A stretch of DNA of 64,000 nt from Dromiciops gliroides (GCF_019393635.1 NC_057863.1:31190814-31254813); one strand, 5' to 3'; positions 1 to 11,691 are shown, counted from the stretch's first letter. The notes: generated by a model from the letters alone, not told the origin. A program made the numbers and translations.

Positions 1-1790
1 CTATGTTAGTCTTACAATGTGCTTAATGGTATTTTGGTCTTTAACTGTCTGTTGTTGTCCCATTGTGAAAAATAATTCCTTTTCCCTCCTCTATTTGGGA
101 AAACCAAAACAAACCTCATATAGAACACTCTCTCTCTCTCTCTGACACTGCCTCTAGCTAATGTGAAAATTTGTTTTGCATGATTATTCTTTTTAAAAAC
201 TCACTACTCACTTCCTCTACAAATTTGTAGAATTTTGTTGTTCTAGCAATGGTTTAGGTCCATTTGAAACAAGCACATTATTCGTTGCATGGCCCCATGC
301 AATGTTATTTTCCTTTTGTATCAAATTGAATGATGACTTTAAGTGAATACACAAAGCATCTTAAAGGCTAAGGAAAGATTAGCAGGCTAAACTTTGGAAT
401 TGGTTTATGGGTTCTTCATGAGGCTTTCCTTGTAATGATATTTTACAGCCTGTTGGGAAAGGAGATCAGACAAGCAATAATGATGTCACAGTGGGAAAGG
501 TTTAAATGCAAGAAGGGACAGGAGTCATGATAAGTTGAATTTGCTTTTGAAGCCAAATTAGCCTTAACCATGGTAGTTCTTAACCTGGTAATCTTAGTAT
601 GCTTAAAATTGTAGTCATTTGACTCCAGATCCTTGAAAAAGACTCTTGGTCAAAGCTCAGAAATCTCCAGAATCTTGTTTTTCTTTTCAAACTGTCAAAT
701 TCAAGAGGTCTTCATGATGAGTGTAAGTATACGACTAGCTTGTAAGCAAGAAGGATAGCTGGATACTTTAAGTAAAATGTTTGTCTTGTGACATTGCATG
801 TCTTCTGTCCTTTCTGTTAGAAATTAGGAAGCTACAAAGTGGGGAAAGTGACATGCACTGTCAGTTGCAATGATATAATTAGATGGTTTTGCTCAACTGT
901 TCTTGGGAAATATTCTTTGATGAGGGGTTTGTTGGGGGCATTTACTGAGAAATGTCTTATCAAAACATAATGAATCAACACATTTTGAAAATGGAATAAG
1001 AAAAGGAAGGAATATTGGATATTTGTCATGAAAAAGGTAATTTAACATAAAAAACAACAGTTAAATCTCTAAGAGTCTGATGGTAAGGCAAGGAGATTAA
1101 AAGTATAGCATTGTCAGCCCATTGTACAGGACTAAGAAGAACATGACTTTCTAAGATATGTAAAGTACTTTGAAAATAGAAATGTATCTAGAAGTGATAA
1201 GCTGTGTTGAAACATTTTTCCCTGAGTTCTCTTTATTAATTTAATGTTGGCTAGCAGAGTGGGCTTTTTAATCTTATTAAAGAATCCCAAGAATAGAGAA
1301 CTACATCTAAGTAAATTCTATTGTTCTTTGGATTCTAAATGGAAAGAAAAAATTGTCATAGCAAAACAGAAAATCATTGCAAGTGTATGGCTAGCATTAT
1401 GATCCAGTATCCAATTATTATCCTCAAGCTAATATATTTAGCACTCATCTATCTACCTGTGACTATAAAAAAACATTGTTTATTTTGCATAAAGAGCTTC
1501 CATCTCCCATACAACATATCATTCTCAAAGTTATTATGATGTGAGAGGTGTGGGATGTCAGAGCAGCAGAGTTATAACCATGATGGAGCAAACAAGGCTT
1601 TTCCATAGGCCACTGATTCTTGGTAGGATGGATCCTCCCTGTGTTGACTTCCTCCCGTGCCTCCCTTCCTGGTCGTCTGTCCATCTGTGCTTCTCTGTGA
1701 CACAGCCAACACCCTAAGGCTCCATTGCAAGGATGCCCCTTTCCTAACCCTAACCCTCCTAAATATTATACATATTTTTTTTTTCTTAAT
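1..1790. other. No gene found (intergenic)
   Basis: AT-rich single-copy-looking sequence; only short chance frames and a (CT)n at 130-142. CCTAACCCTAACCCT at 1744-1758 is a two-unit coincidence. Confidence 0.6.
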
Positions 1791-1794
1791 TAAT

Positions 1795-1950
1795 TAATTT
1801 TTTTTTTATTTTTGGTGAGGCAATTGGGGTTAAGTGACTTGCCCAGGATCACACAGCTAGTAAGTGTTAAGTGTCTGAGGCCGGATTTGAACTCAGGTAC
1901 TCCTGACTCCAGGCCAGTGCTCTATCTACTGCGCCACCTAGCTGCCCCCC
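1795..1950 (-). mobile_element. GGCAGCTAGGTGG SINE
   Basis: Full-length reverse copy (TTGGGGTTAAGTGACTTGCC to GCCACCTAGCTGCCCC) with a long T/A tail. Confidence 0.92.
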
Positions 1951-2160
1951 CTTTTTCTTTTAACAATGAGTAAATTGAAAATCGGCCACAGCGGTGAGGG
2001 ATAGACAAAACATCTCTTACTATAATTGCACCTGTGAAACCCTCACACCGCAACCTCATGTCAATGCTTTTTGTCTCAGGTTTTTAAAAATCTAATTACA
2101 GCTCTACAGAACAGAAAGTTTTGGAAGCATCTAATGTTCATCTTAATGAAAAAGAAACTT

Positions 2161-2314
2161 CTTTTTTTATTTTGTTTTTGTGGGGAAAGGAGGGTTAAGT
2201 GATTTGCCCAGGGTCACATAGCTATTAAGTGTCAAGTGTCTGAGGCTGGATTTGAACTCAGGTCCTCCTGAATCCAGGGCCAGTGATTTATCCACTGTGC
2301 CATCTAGCTGCCCC
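2161..2314 (-). mobile_element. GGCAGCTAGGTGG SINE
   Basis: Reverse copy, fairly diverged (GTGATTTGCCCAGG, GCCATCTAGCTGCCCC). Confidence 0.9.
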
Positions 2315-2365
2315 TGAAAAAGCAACCTCTTAACCAAACCTCATGCACTGGTAAAAATTATTTTT

Positions 2366-2420
2366 CTTTCTTTTTTTTTTTTTTGCGGGGCAATGGGGGT
2401 TAAGTGACTTGCCCAAGGTC
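2366..2420 (-). mobile_element. Tail-only SINE fragment with intact TSD
   Basis: Only about 55 bp of the 3' end (poly(T), GGGGCAATGGGGGTTAAGTG, CCAAGGTC) is present, yet AAAATTATTTTT flanks it at 2354-2365 and 2421-2432. It was truncated at insertion, not by later deletion. Confidence 0.85.
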
Positions 2421-2468
2421 AAAATTATTTTTAAATAGTCAATTATTAGTGAATTATAATATAGGACT

Positions 2469-3235
2469 AGGACAGGGTAGCCCAGTGGATAGAGCTCTGG
2501 ACCTGGAGTCAGGAAGCCCTGAGTTGGAATCTAGCCTTAGACATTTATTAGCTGTGTGACCCTGGACCAGTCACTTAACCCCTGTTTTCCTCAATTTCCT
2601 CATCTGTAAAATGGGGATAATAAGGCCACCTAACTCAGAGTTGTTATGAGGATCAAATGAAATAATAATTGTAAAGTGCACTGTGCTAAGCACTTTACAA
2701 TTATTCTATTATTTGATCCTCATAAAAACCCTGGGAGATAGATGCTATTATGAACTCCATTTTATAGATGAGGAAACTGAAGCAAACAGAGATAAAGTGA
2801 CCTGCCCAGGTCCACTCAGAAAGTAAATGTTGTCTCCTGACTCCACACCCAGCATATCTTCTCTGCAATTTATAAACTAAGAATTGCTTGCAGCATTGAA
2901 AAATCTCTCAGCCAATCACCCAGCCCTAGAACTTGTGACTTCCAGCACCAAAGCCAGCTCTCTACCCATTACACCAAAATACCTCTGTAAAAAGAATTAT
3001 CATAGAATATTGAGATCTCAAATCCGGAAAACCTAACTTTCAGATATTTACAGCTGTGTAGCCCTGGGCAAGTCACCATATCCTAGCCCGAGTTCCCTCT
3101 TCTGTGAAATGGGAACAGTAATGGCTGCTACCTCACAGGGTTCTTATGAAGATCAAATAAGATGATATAAGTAAAGTGCTTTACTAACCTTAAACTGCTG
3201 TATAAATGCTATTAATTATTATTATTACTGCCATA
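2469..3235 (+). repeat. Cluster of MIR-type SINE fragments
   Basis: Forward MIR at about 2469-2680 (AGCTGTGTGACCCTGGACC, CCTCATCTGTAAAATGGGG), reverse MIR at 2690-2870 (CATTTTATAGATGAGGAAACTG, AGTGACCTGCCCAGG) and forward MIR at 3025-3235 (GCTGTGTAGCCCTGGGCAAG, TGCTGTATAAATGC). The strand given is that of the first and third. Confidence 0.75.
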
Positions 3236-3425
3236 TAAAATGTAGGGAGTGAAAAGGTTTGGAATTTCCATTTGAACCTTTCAAACCCATAACTCATGGG
3301 CTGGAAGAGACCTTGGAGATCAGATGAATATAGATGAAGAAATTAAGACCTGGAAAGGCTCACCAATTTCCTCAAGATAATTGATGCCTGTTTAATGAGA
3401 TAGACTTTCTTTTTTCTATTTCCAG

Positions 3426-3517
3426 TATAGCAATTCTTAGATGTGCCCTACCTTCTAAATAAACTTCAGGACAACAAGGAGAGGTCAATTCATAATGAGC
3501 TTCTGCGAGTAAAAGAG
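3426..3517 (+). other. Candidate non-coding 5' exon
   Basis: A strong polypyrimidine tract and acceptor (ttttttctatttccag) is followed 92 nt later by a near-perfect donor (AAAGAG/GTGAGT). All three frames contain stops, so it would be untranslated. It could be a 5' UTR exon of SAMD7, whose orthologues have untranslated first exons, but chance pairing of splice signals is possible. Confidence 0.25.
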
Positions 3518-4493
3518 GTGAGTAGAGGAATAATGTTCTTTCCACATTAATGAATGTTTAAACATAGCATCTGTAAAAAAAACCCTCAAAACAACAACAA
3601 AAACCATAGCATCTGGCTATTTTGGAACAGTCTATTTATTTACTTTAATGTATGTCATCTTCACTAAAGTCTTCCTCCCATGCCACATCCCAGTGTGGAG
3701 ATGACCTTGAATTCTTAAAGGCTGACAGCAAAGGAGAAGCTCTGGCAGGTCCTCCTGGGCTGGAGATGACTTTGAACTGGGGCCCAGAGATGAGCAGAAC
3801 GTGATACATTTCTTATAACATATGATATATTTGATCAAAGATTCAAATGTCTTAGAGATCTTGTCATTACATTAACAATTGGCAATTTAAAAATAATTTT
3901 ACCAGTACACAAGTTAAACTACAGTAATAACTCAATGTTCACATAACCTTTGTGAATATTCTAAACAGATGATCAATTTAGTTTGTCACATTTTAGATGT
4001 ACCCAATGAAGATGTGGATTGAAATGTCCTGTAAACTTAGACATTTCCCACACATTTAAGAAAAGTCTGGTCTAATTTTGGGACCTTCTGGTCATCTTAC
4101 CCATAAGCTATATACTTATCTGTAGTGTCTGGGAAAAGCAAGAATTCAGCTTTTTTATTGTTGTCAATTAGTCTTCTGTACTTTATCCCTGCTAATAAAA
4201 GTATTTTTATTTGAGAAGTCAAATATCTTTCTCTTTTTATTTCTTCTCTGTCTCTTTTTTAGTTATTTGGCAGGAAAGCTGATTTTTGTCACATTTCTTT
4301 CTAATTATAGATGCATGAAACTAGCATCATTGCTGAGCATAAAGCACTGTAATTATGAAGTTGGTTTTGGGTGCTTTTCTAGCTTTATCTTTTTTAAAAG
4401 GGAGAGATCCCATTTTTAATGTGTACAAAACAAAAAAATATATATAATTGCAGAAGCAGTGAACTTTAGAGATGGGAGGGACCTTAACAGCCA

Positions 4494-5275
4494 CTAATCA
4501 ATCAACAAGCATTTATTAAGCACCTACCACGAGCCAGACATTGAGCTAAGTGCTGGAGATAAAAGTACTAAGAATCAAACAACCCCTACCTTCAAAGTGT
4601 CATGGGAGGATTATGGACCCCGGTTACCCCAACAGTTCTCTGGGGAGTTCAAGGAACTTTTTTCTTTGAAACCTCAGGGGTTTTCCCTTGAAATCAAAGA
4701 TAGCTTACATTCTAATGGGAGAGAAGAGAACATATGAAATATCTACAGTATAAATATAAAGTAAGGGGCAGCTAGGTGGTAAAGTAGATAGAGCACTGGC
4801 CCTAGAGACAGGAGTACCCAAGTTCAAATCCAGCCTCAGATGCTTACTAGCTGTGTGACTCTGGGCAAGTCACTTAACCCTGATTTCCACCACCGCCCCC
4901 CCCCAACAAAAAACCACACAAAATAAGTATAAAGTAAATAAAGTGCAAATTAGTTCAATACAAGGAGGGAGAGCACTAGCAGTTGGGGATTGGGGATCAG
5001 GAAAGGCTTCATGTAGAATGTCCCTTGAGTTGCATTTTAAAGGAAGAGAGGGATTCCATGAGAAAGAGAGAAGGAAAAACATTTCAGGCACAAAAGACAG
5101 CCAGTGCAGAGATGCAGATGAGAGATGGAGCGTGAGTGTAGTTAATGAAGAGAAGACCAGTTTGACTGCAGAACAGAATGTAAGAAGGGAAGTAATATCC
5201 AGTGAATCGGGAAAGAAAGTTTGGGGCCAGGCTGCAAAGGGCTAGGCTAAACAGAAGATTTTACTATGGCCAAAA
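4494..5275 (-). mobile_element. L2 LINE fragment, reverse, split by a SINE
   Basis: It starts CAACAAGCATTTATTAAGCACC..AGACATTGAGCTAAGTGCTGG (reverse of the L2 3' end), continues with GCTTACATTCTAATGGGAG, then after the SINE at 4765-4914 with AGGAAAGGCTTCATGTAG and GGGCCAGGCTGCAAAGGGC. An ataaagtaa duplication flanks the SINE. Confidence 0.65.
4765..4914 (+). mobile_element. GGCAGCTAGGTGG SINE in reverse L2
   Basis: Starts GGGGCAGCTAGGTGGTA and ends in a C-rich run before AACAAAAAACC. Confidence 0.9.
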
Positions 5276-5279
5276 AAAA

Positions 5280-5974
5280 AAAAAAGTCATGGGGCACCAG
5301 AAACAATTCTCTGCTACAACATCCACTACAAGCAATGGTGGAAGATCACCAGAGATGGGGAATTCACTAACTCCTGAGGCAGCTCATTGCATTTTTTTAG
5401 ATAGTTCAAGGGAGTTAGCAAGCTTTTCCTAAGACCGAGACTAAATTTGCCTCATTGCTACTTTTACTCTTTGTTACTACTTCTTTCCTTGGGGAGCAAA
5501 CAGAAGTATAATCCTTCCTTCATTTGAGAGCTTTTAAAATATTTCAAGATAGTTTAGCATGTCCCTCCTGAGTCTTCTCCACTTTCTCCATATATCTCCA
5601 CTTTCTTCTGGTGATCCTCAAATGATATGGGCTTAGAGGTCCTAGAAAAATATGAATATGTAAGATAAAATATCAATCAGCGTTTTTAGTTGATGAAAAA
5701 CCTTACATGAATGTATAGGACTTATAATAAAATTATTAGTAAGTCATACATTTAGACATAGAAGGGAACTTACAGGTCATTTAACTCACTTCTGAGACTC
5801 AGTGAGATTCAGGGACATGACAAAGGTCACATAGATATTAAATGAGGATTCAAATGTAAATTCTCTAGTTCAGGGTCTTCTATTTTGGTACTATTATACT
5901 ATGCTGCTTCATCTTTGAGGCATAATTATGTCACAAACATCTTAAATTAAACCCCCTTAAAATTGTCCTTCCAT
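5280..5974. other. No gene; one decayed MIR-like piece
   Basis: At 5755-5920 a diverged reverse MIR-like tract reads AGAAGGGAACTTACAGGTC..GTCACATAGATATTAAATG. The rest is unassigned. Confidence 0.5.
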
Positions 5975-6139
5975 TTCCTTTCTTTTTTTTCTTTTCTTCT
6001 TTTTTTTGGCAGGGCAACGAGGGTTAAGTGACTTGCCCAGAGTCACACAGCTAGTGTCAACTGTCTGAGGCTGGATTTGAACTCAGGTCCTCCTGAATCC
6101 AAGGCCAGTGCTTTATCCACTGTGCCACCTAGCTTCCCC
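5975..6139 (-). mobile_element. GGCAGCTAGGTGG SINE
   Basis: Reverse copy from the T-rich tail to GCCACCTAGCTTCCCC. A CAGCTAGTGTCAA shortening removes TAAG in the middle. Confidence 0.9.
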
Positions 6140-6322
6140 TTTCCATTTCAATATTCATTTCTCAGAGCTGGGAAGATCTAATAAAAAGATAAGCAAAAGG
6201 GAAAATAGAAAGCTGAAAAAACATTTGAAGAATTTAAAGCTGACTTTTGGCATCTTCAGAATGGAAACATTGAAGAATCTACATATTTCTCAGCATCAAA
6301 TAGTACCTTTAAAAATAGGCCC

Positions 6323-6469
6323 TGGGGGGCAGCTAGGTGGTGCAGTGGATAAAGCACCGGCCCTGAATTCAGGAGTACCTGAGTTCAAATCCGGCCTCAG
6401 ACACTTGACACTTACTAGCTGTGTGACCTTGGGCAAGTCACTTAACCCCCATTGCCCCCCCCCCCCGCA
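6323..6469 (+). mobile_element. GGCAGCTAGGTGG SINE
   Basis: The TSD AAAAATAGGCCC is at 6311-6322 and 6470-6481. The tail is C-rich (14 C) before GCAA. Confidence 0.92.
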
Positions 6470-6486
6470 AAAAATAGGCCCCTTAT

Positions 6487-6640
6487 GGGGCAGCTAGGTG
6501 GCGCAGTGGAGAGAGCACCGGCCCTGGAGTCAGGAGGACCTGAATTCAAATCCGGCCTCAGACATTTGACACTTACTAGCTGTGTGACCCTGGGCAAGTC
6601 ACTGAACCCCAATTGCCTCACTAAAAAAAGAAACAAAAAA
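6487..6640 (+). mobile_element. GGCAGCTAGGTGG SINE, second in a head-to-tail pair
   Basis: Begins five bases after the TSD of the previous copy; ends in an A-rich tail. Confidence 0.92.
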
Positions 6641-6902
6641 CAATAGACCACTTACTAGGGCTCGGAAAAATTATAAATAAATGTAAAGGAGCAGAAATGT
6701 TGAATGTATCCTTTAAGGACCATAATGTAGTCGAAATAGGAATTGGTACAGGAAGCATAAGCAAGAGGTATAGACTTAAATGGAGACTTAATAATGACAT
6801 CCAAAATACTTAATGTATCAAAGAACGAATTGGAACAAATAGGTTTCTATGTGAAAGAGAACAGTAGTAATGAGACAAGAAAATTGTTTCCCTTTAGTTT
6901 TT

Positions 6903-7051
6903 GTTTGTTTTTTTTTGCAGGGCAGTGGGGTTAAGTGACTTGCCCAAGGTCACACAGCTAGTAAGTGTCAAGTGTCTGAGGCCGGATTTGAACTCAGGAA
7001 CTCCTGAATCCAGGGCCAGTGCTTTATCCACTGCGCCACCTAGCTGCCCCC
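6903..7051 (-). mobile_element. GGCAGCTAGGTGG SINE, left member of a same-site pair
   Basis: Flanked by TCCCTTTAGTTTTT at 6889-6902 and 7052-7065. Confidence 0.92.
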
Positions 7052-7065
7052 TCCCTTTAGTTTTT

Positions 7066-7209
7066 TTTTTTTTTCAGGGCAATGGGGGTTAAGTGACTTG
7101 CCCAGGGTCACACAGCTAGTAAGTGTCAAGTGTCTGAGGCCGGATTTGAACTCAGGTACTCCTGAATCCAGGGCTAGTGCTCTAACCACTGCACCACCTA
7201 GCCGCCCCC
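7066..7209 (-). mobile_element. GGCAGCTAGGTGG SINE, right member of a same-site pair
   Basis: Shares the copy of TCCCTTTAGTTTT at 7052-7065 with its neighbour and has a third at 7210-7222. Confidence 0.92.
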
Positions 7210-7222
7210 TCCCTTTAGTTTT

Positions 7223-7729
7223 AATTTACAAATTTGTGCTTGTTTGCCTATGTCCCAAGAATAATAGAACTTCTAAGAGCTATTGTGATGTTTTCAAGTA
7301 CAAATCAGAATAGCAGGACTCCAAGGTCCTGTCCAACCAACTCTGTGACTGTGGTACTCTGTGAGATAGCCACAGTTTTAAAATGGATGTCACTGTAATT
7401 CTGTAATTCCTGAGCAAAACTCAGCACAGCTGCCCAGGTCTTCTAAATATGACTGCTTAGATTGGACCTTGGCCATGCCCAAAGCCAGACTGATTTTGTT
7501 GAATTGTCTCAGTACCTTGCAATTTTAGCTAAAGTCTGAAGTGAGTCAGTCAGACACCAAGATGTGAATTTATTTATTAGCAGCTACTTTTAGTCCATGA
7601 AGTTTGCATCCTTCCACTTCTGTCTTAATTAGTTGAGACAGAATTAACCTTGGTTGAATCCTTCTATCATCTGCCAAAAGGGGTTTGTTGAGGGTAAGGC
7701 TTTAAAGACAGAGATTAATTCCTCTTCAT
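7223..7729. other. Nothing recognised
   Basis: Single-copy-looking DNA between the SINE pair and an L2 end. Confidence 0.5.
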
Positions 7730-8760
7730 CCTCCTAATGTGCTGTACATCCCAGATTTGAGACCTAGGGTCAAGGGAAGCCCTATGCAAATGCAGTTCAA
7801 ACAGCTGGCCCAATTCCCTTCAAAATCCACCCATCTTCCTAACTTCCTATTTCTGTCAAGGGCATCACCATCCTTCCAGTCTCCCAGGTGCACAACCTTG
7901 ATGTCATCATTAGAATGTAATGTAAGCAGGGACTATTTCTTTCTTGTATCTATGTCTCCAGAGACTGGCATATAGTTGGTGCCTGATAAATCCTTATGGA
8001 TTGATCCTCAATTTTTCACTCTTTATAACTTCCCATATGTCCAAACAGTTGCTAAATTATACTTTCTACCTCTACATCTCCCCCATCTTTCCCCTTCTCT
8101 CCATTCACGTGGAGTTCACCCCCTTGTTCAGCCCCCCATCTCCCCTTTCTTGTTGTACGAGGAGCTTACTAATTAGTCTCCCTGTCCCCAGCCTCTCCCT
8201 TCTCTAATCCATTCTCCAGATAGCTGCCAAATTGATATTCCTAAAGCACACATCTGACTGTGTACCTCCTTTAACAAAGAAACTCCAGTGTTTTCCTGTT
8301 GGTTGTAGGACAAAATAAAAAAAATTCCTCTTGCATTTAATGCTGGCTCCAACCTCTTTCCAGATAGATAGGAGCATCTGGAAATGTATTTTACATGACT
8401 CCTGCCAAATCCACTTTATGTTCTGGTCAAACTGGCCAACTCTCTGTCCCCCTATACATAACATTCCACCTTTGTACCTTTGCCCAGGTTGTGCCACATT
8501 CCTGGAATGTACTCAAGCCTCTGTCTCTTAGAATGTCAAGTTTCCTTCAAGAATAAGCTTGAATGTCATCTCCAACATGTAGGCTTTTCTGATCATCTCA
8601 GCTTTAAGCAATTTCCACCCCCTTCCACAAATTATTTTTGTATTAATTTATCTGTAATAAATAGAATGTCAATAGAATGTAAAGTCCTTGAGGGCAGGGA
8701 TTATTTTCATTTTATCCTTGTACCATCAGTTCCTGGAACATAGGAGTTGCTAATCCAAAT
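7730..8760 (+). mobile_element. Two adjacent L2 LINE 3' fragments
   Basis: The first (about 7730-8010) ends in CAGGGACTATTTC..CTGGCATATAGTTGGTGCCTGATAAATCC. The second (about 8010-8760) has CCAGATAGCTGCCAAATTGATATTCC, TGGCTCCAACCTC, TTTGCCCAGGTTGTGCC and GTAAAGTCCTTGAGGGCAGGG. Small ORFs across them are coincidental. Confidence 0.75.
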
Positions 8761-9159
8761 GCCTGTTTGGATCCATTTGAATTCCTTCACTTTGGGATTT
8801 GTGAGACAGGTTTCTGTCAAAGGCATTTTCCCCCTACAGCTCTCAAAGTGCTTTTGGTTGCACATTAATATTCCAAAAATCACTGATTGCCTAAAGCTGG
8901 CTCTGGTAGCAGTGGGGAAGAGTCCTCTTCTGCTCTCAAGTGTAGCAGAGCATGAACTCCGAGGAACAGTGGGTTTGTGGGAACCTTGATTTGGAACTTG
9001 AAGGGCAGGAAAGAAGGCTAATTAAAAAATAAAAGGATGATCTTTTATCCAAGGGAATATTCCACAGAGGAGTCTGGGGAAAGAAACACAAGTTTTCTCC
9101 AAAATCTGGGTGACTTGATTTTTTAAAAAAAGGTAACATGTTTAAACTGTCTGGCCAAA

Positions 9160-9545
9160 CTAGTCTCTTTTTCCTGTTTTTCACACATGACAATTCATCT
9201 CCCATCTCTGCACTCTTTATCCAGGCTGTTCCCCATGGCTGCAATACACTTCTTCCTTGAGTCAGCCTCCTGGAATCCTACGTTCTTTCAAGGCTCCATT
9301 GAAATTCTGCCTTCTATAGGAAGACTTTCCTAATGCCCTAGTCACTCTCCCCAACTGCTACTCTCACCCCCCCCACCCGTTATTTCATAATTATTTTTTA
9401 TATTTGTATATATGTATACAATGTCTCCCCTGATTGAGTGTTAAGTAAGCTGCTTGGGGGCTAGGACAGTTTCCTTTTTGTCTTTGTATGCCCAGCACTT
9501 AGCAGAGTGCTTGACACATAGTAGGTGCTTAATAAATACTGATAT
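9160..9545 (+). mobile_element. L2 LINE 3' fragment
   Basis: CAGGCTGTTCCCCATGGC, CTTCTTTCAAGGCTC-like text and a terminal CCCAGCACTTAGCAGAGTGCTTGACACATAGTAGGTGCTTAATAAA. Confidence 0.75.
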
Positions 9546-9977
9546 GCTGATTTATTATAGATTCAATTCAATTCAACGAGCATTTGTTCAAAGCACCATG
9601 CTAGGCAAGCTGAACACTCTGACCCAGAACAAGAAACAAAGTCGGGATAACTATTGATTGCATACCCAGAGCTATCTCTAGACCGCCCTGTCAAATAGGG
9701 ACAGTTTGTTTTGGATTCCCACCTATGTCCCCCAGTCCTACTTAATAGTGTCCCAATCCCTGACTAGGTTCTGCTTCACCTGATCTCATGTTTATATTAC
9801 CTTCCCTACAGTAGGATTTAGAAACATGCTTTGGAAACTTAGAATGATAGTTGTAGAAGTGGGAGAAACCTTGGAAGCCACCTAATCTAATCCCCTCATT
9901 TTATGCCTAAGGAAACTAAATCCACTAGGAAACACAAGCATCAAAGGCAGGACCTGAACCCAGGTCCTCACAAGAGA

Positions 9978-10165
9978 CCACAAGGCTTCAGGCTTTGGCT
10001 CTGATACTTATTAGCTGTGTGACCTTGAACAACTCATGTCTCTGAGCCTCAGGTTTTTTCATTTGTAAAATGGGAACAATAAAACTTGCACGATCTGTCT
10101 TATGGGATTGTTGTGAAGAAAGTCCATTGTAAACCTTAAAGTGCAATATCAATGTGAATTGTCAT
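9978..10165 (+). repeat. MIR-type SINE
   Basis: TTATTAGCTGTGTGACCTTG, TTCATTTGTAAAATGGGAAC and TTGTAAACCTTAAAGTGC. Confidence 0.75.
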
Positions 10166-10666
10166 TAAATTCACGACTAGTATGATCTCACTTTTCCTTG
10201 TATCAGTTTTTGTGTGTATTTCTCCCCTCTCCTGTTAGATTGTAAGCTCCTTCAAAAATGGTACTGCAAACAGAAGCAATGCAGCCAAAATTAGAAGGGA
10301 GGCAGAAAGCTGGGAAACAATTTTTGTGGCCAGTACTTCTGATAAAGGCCTCATTTCTAAAATATTTAGGGAATTAAATCAAATTTATAAGAATCCAAGT
10401 CATTCCCCAATTGAGAAATGGTCAAAGGATATGAACAGGCAGTTTTCTGATGAAGAAACCAAAGCTATCTCTTCCCATATGAAAAATGCTCTAAATCTCT
10501 AATGATTAGAGAGATGCAAATTAAAACAACTCTGAGGTACCACCTGACACCTATCAGATTGGCTAAAATGACAAAAAAGGAAAATAATAAATGTTGGAGA
10601 AGCTGTGGAAAAATTGGAACACTAATGCATTGTTGGTGGAGCTGTGAACTGATCCAACCATTCTGG

Positions 10667-10673
10667 TTTTTGG

Positions 10674-10720
<47 letters not shown>

Positions 10721-10856
10721 GCAGGGCAATGAGGGTTAAGTGACTTGCCCAGGGTCACATAGCTAGTTAAGTGTCAAGTGTCTGAGGCAGGCTTTGAACT
10801 CAGGTCCTCCTGAATCCAAGGTCAGTGCTTTATCCACTGCGCCACCTAGCTGCCCC
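10667..10856 (-). mobile_element. GGCAGCTAGGTGG SINE with (GT)n tail, inserted in L1
   Basis: The perfect TSD CTGATCCAACCATTCTGG is at 10649-10666 and 10857-10874. On the + strand the tail reads as a pure (GT)n of about 46 bp at 10674-10718, an expanded microsatellite in place of the poly(T). Confidence 0.9.
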
Positions 10857-11494
10857 CTGATCCAACCATTCTGGAGAGCAATTTGGAATTATGCCCAAAG
10901 GGCTATAAAGCTGTGCATACCCTTTGACCCAGCAATACCACTTTTGGGTCTTTTTCCCAAAGAGATCATGAAAAGGGGAGAGGGACCCACATGTACAAAA
11001 ATATTTATAGCTGCTCTTTACGTGGTGGCAAGGAATTGGAAGTTGAGGGGGTGCCCATCAATTGGGGAATGGCTGGACAAGTTGTGGTATATGAATGTAA
11101 TGGAATACTATTGTACTGTAAGAAATGATGAGCAGGAGGAGTTCAGAGAAACCTGGAGGGTCTTGCATGAGCTGATGATGAGTGAGATGAGCAGAACCAG
11201 AAGAACATTGTACACAGTATCATCAATATTGTGTGTTGACCTACTGTGATGGACCATATTCTTCTCACCAATGCAATGGTACAGAAGAGTTCCAGGGAAC
11301 TCATGATAGAAGAGGATCTCCAAATCCAAGAAAAAAAAAGAAAGAAAGAACTGTGGAGTATAGATGCTGATTGAACCATACTATTTCTTTTGTTTTGGGT
11401 GCTGTTGTTTTTCTATTTTGAGGTTTTTCATCATTGCTCTGATTTTTCTCTTATAACATGACTAATGCAAAAATATGTTTAATGTTATTATGTA

Positions 11495-11496
11495 TA

Positions 11497-11531
<35 letters not shown>

Positions 11532-11532
11532 C
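11495..11532. repeat. (TG)n(TA)n microsatellite in L1 3' UTR
   Basis: GTGTGTGTATATATAT..; followed by a G-rich GGGGAGGGGGGAGGGAGGGGAGGG run at about 11551-11574 typical of the L1 3' UTR. Confidence 0.95.
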
Positions 11533-11691
11533 TCAGATTACCTGCTGTCTAGGGGAGGGGGGAGGGAGGGGAGGGAAGGAGAAAAATCTGAAATTGGAAA
11601 GCTTGTATAAACAAAAGTTGAGAACTATCTTTACATGTAATGGGAAAAAATAAAATACTTTATTACAAAAAAAAAAGAAAAAATGGTACTG

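Larger units (their letters stand above)
10254..11691 (+). mobile_element. 5'-truncated L1 LINE (end of ORF2 plus 3' UTR), flanked by a 13-bp TSD
   Basis: The target duplication AAAAATGGTACTG occurs at 10254-10266 and 11679-11691. Decayed C-terminal ORF2 text is visible: [34 protein letters not shown], then after the SINE IPFDPAIPLLG, TKIFIAALYVVARNW and MEYYCTVRNDE. The 3' UTR ends in a (TA)n tract, a G-rich stretch and a poly(A). A SINE with its own 18-bp TSD interrupts ORF2 at 10667-10856. These are transposon remnants, not host genes. Confidence 0.9.

Noticed and set aside
1744..1758. Telomere-like CCTAACCCTAACCCT
   Set aside because: Only about two units; no array or subtelomeric context.
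1795..1950. tRNA genes in the SINE heads
   Set aside because: The heads are tRNA-derived but lack a foldable cloverleaf with anticodon and acceptor stem.
6323..6640. Short frames repeating DLNSGPPESRASALSTAPPSCP
   Set aside because: This peptide is the reverse-strand translation of the abundant SINE and recurs wherever the SINE lies.
10502..11249. L1 ORF2-like frames that could be taken for a gene
   Set aside because: They are C-terminal ORF2 remnants of a 5'-truncated L1 with poly(A), TSD and a SINE in the middle.
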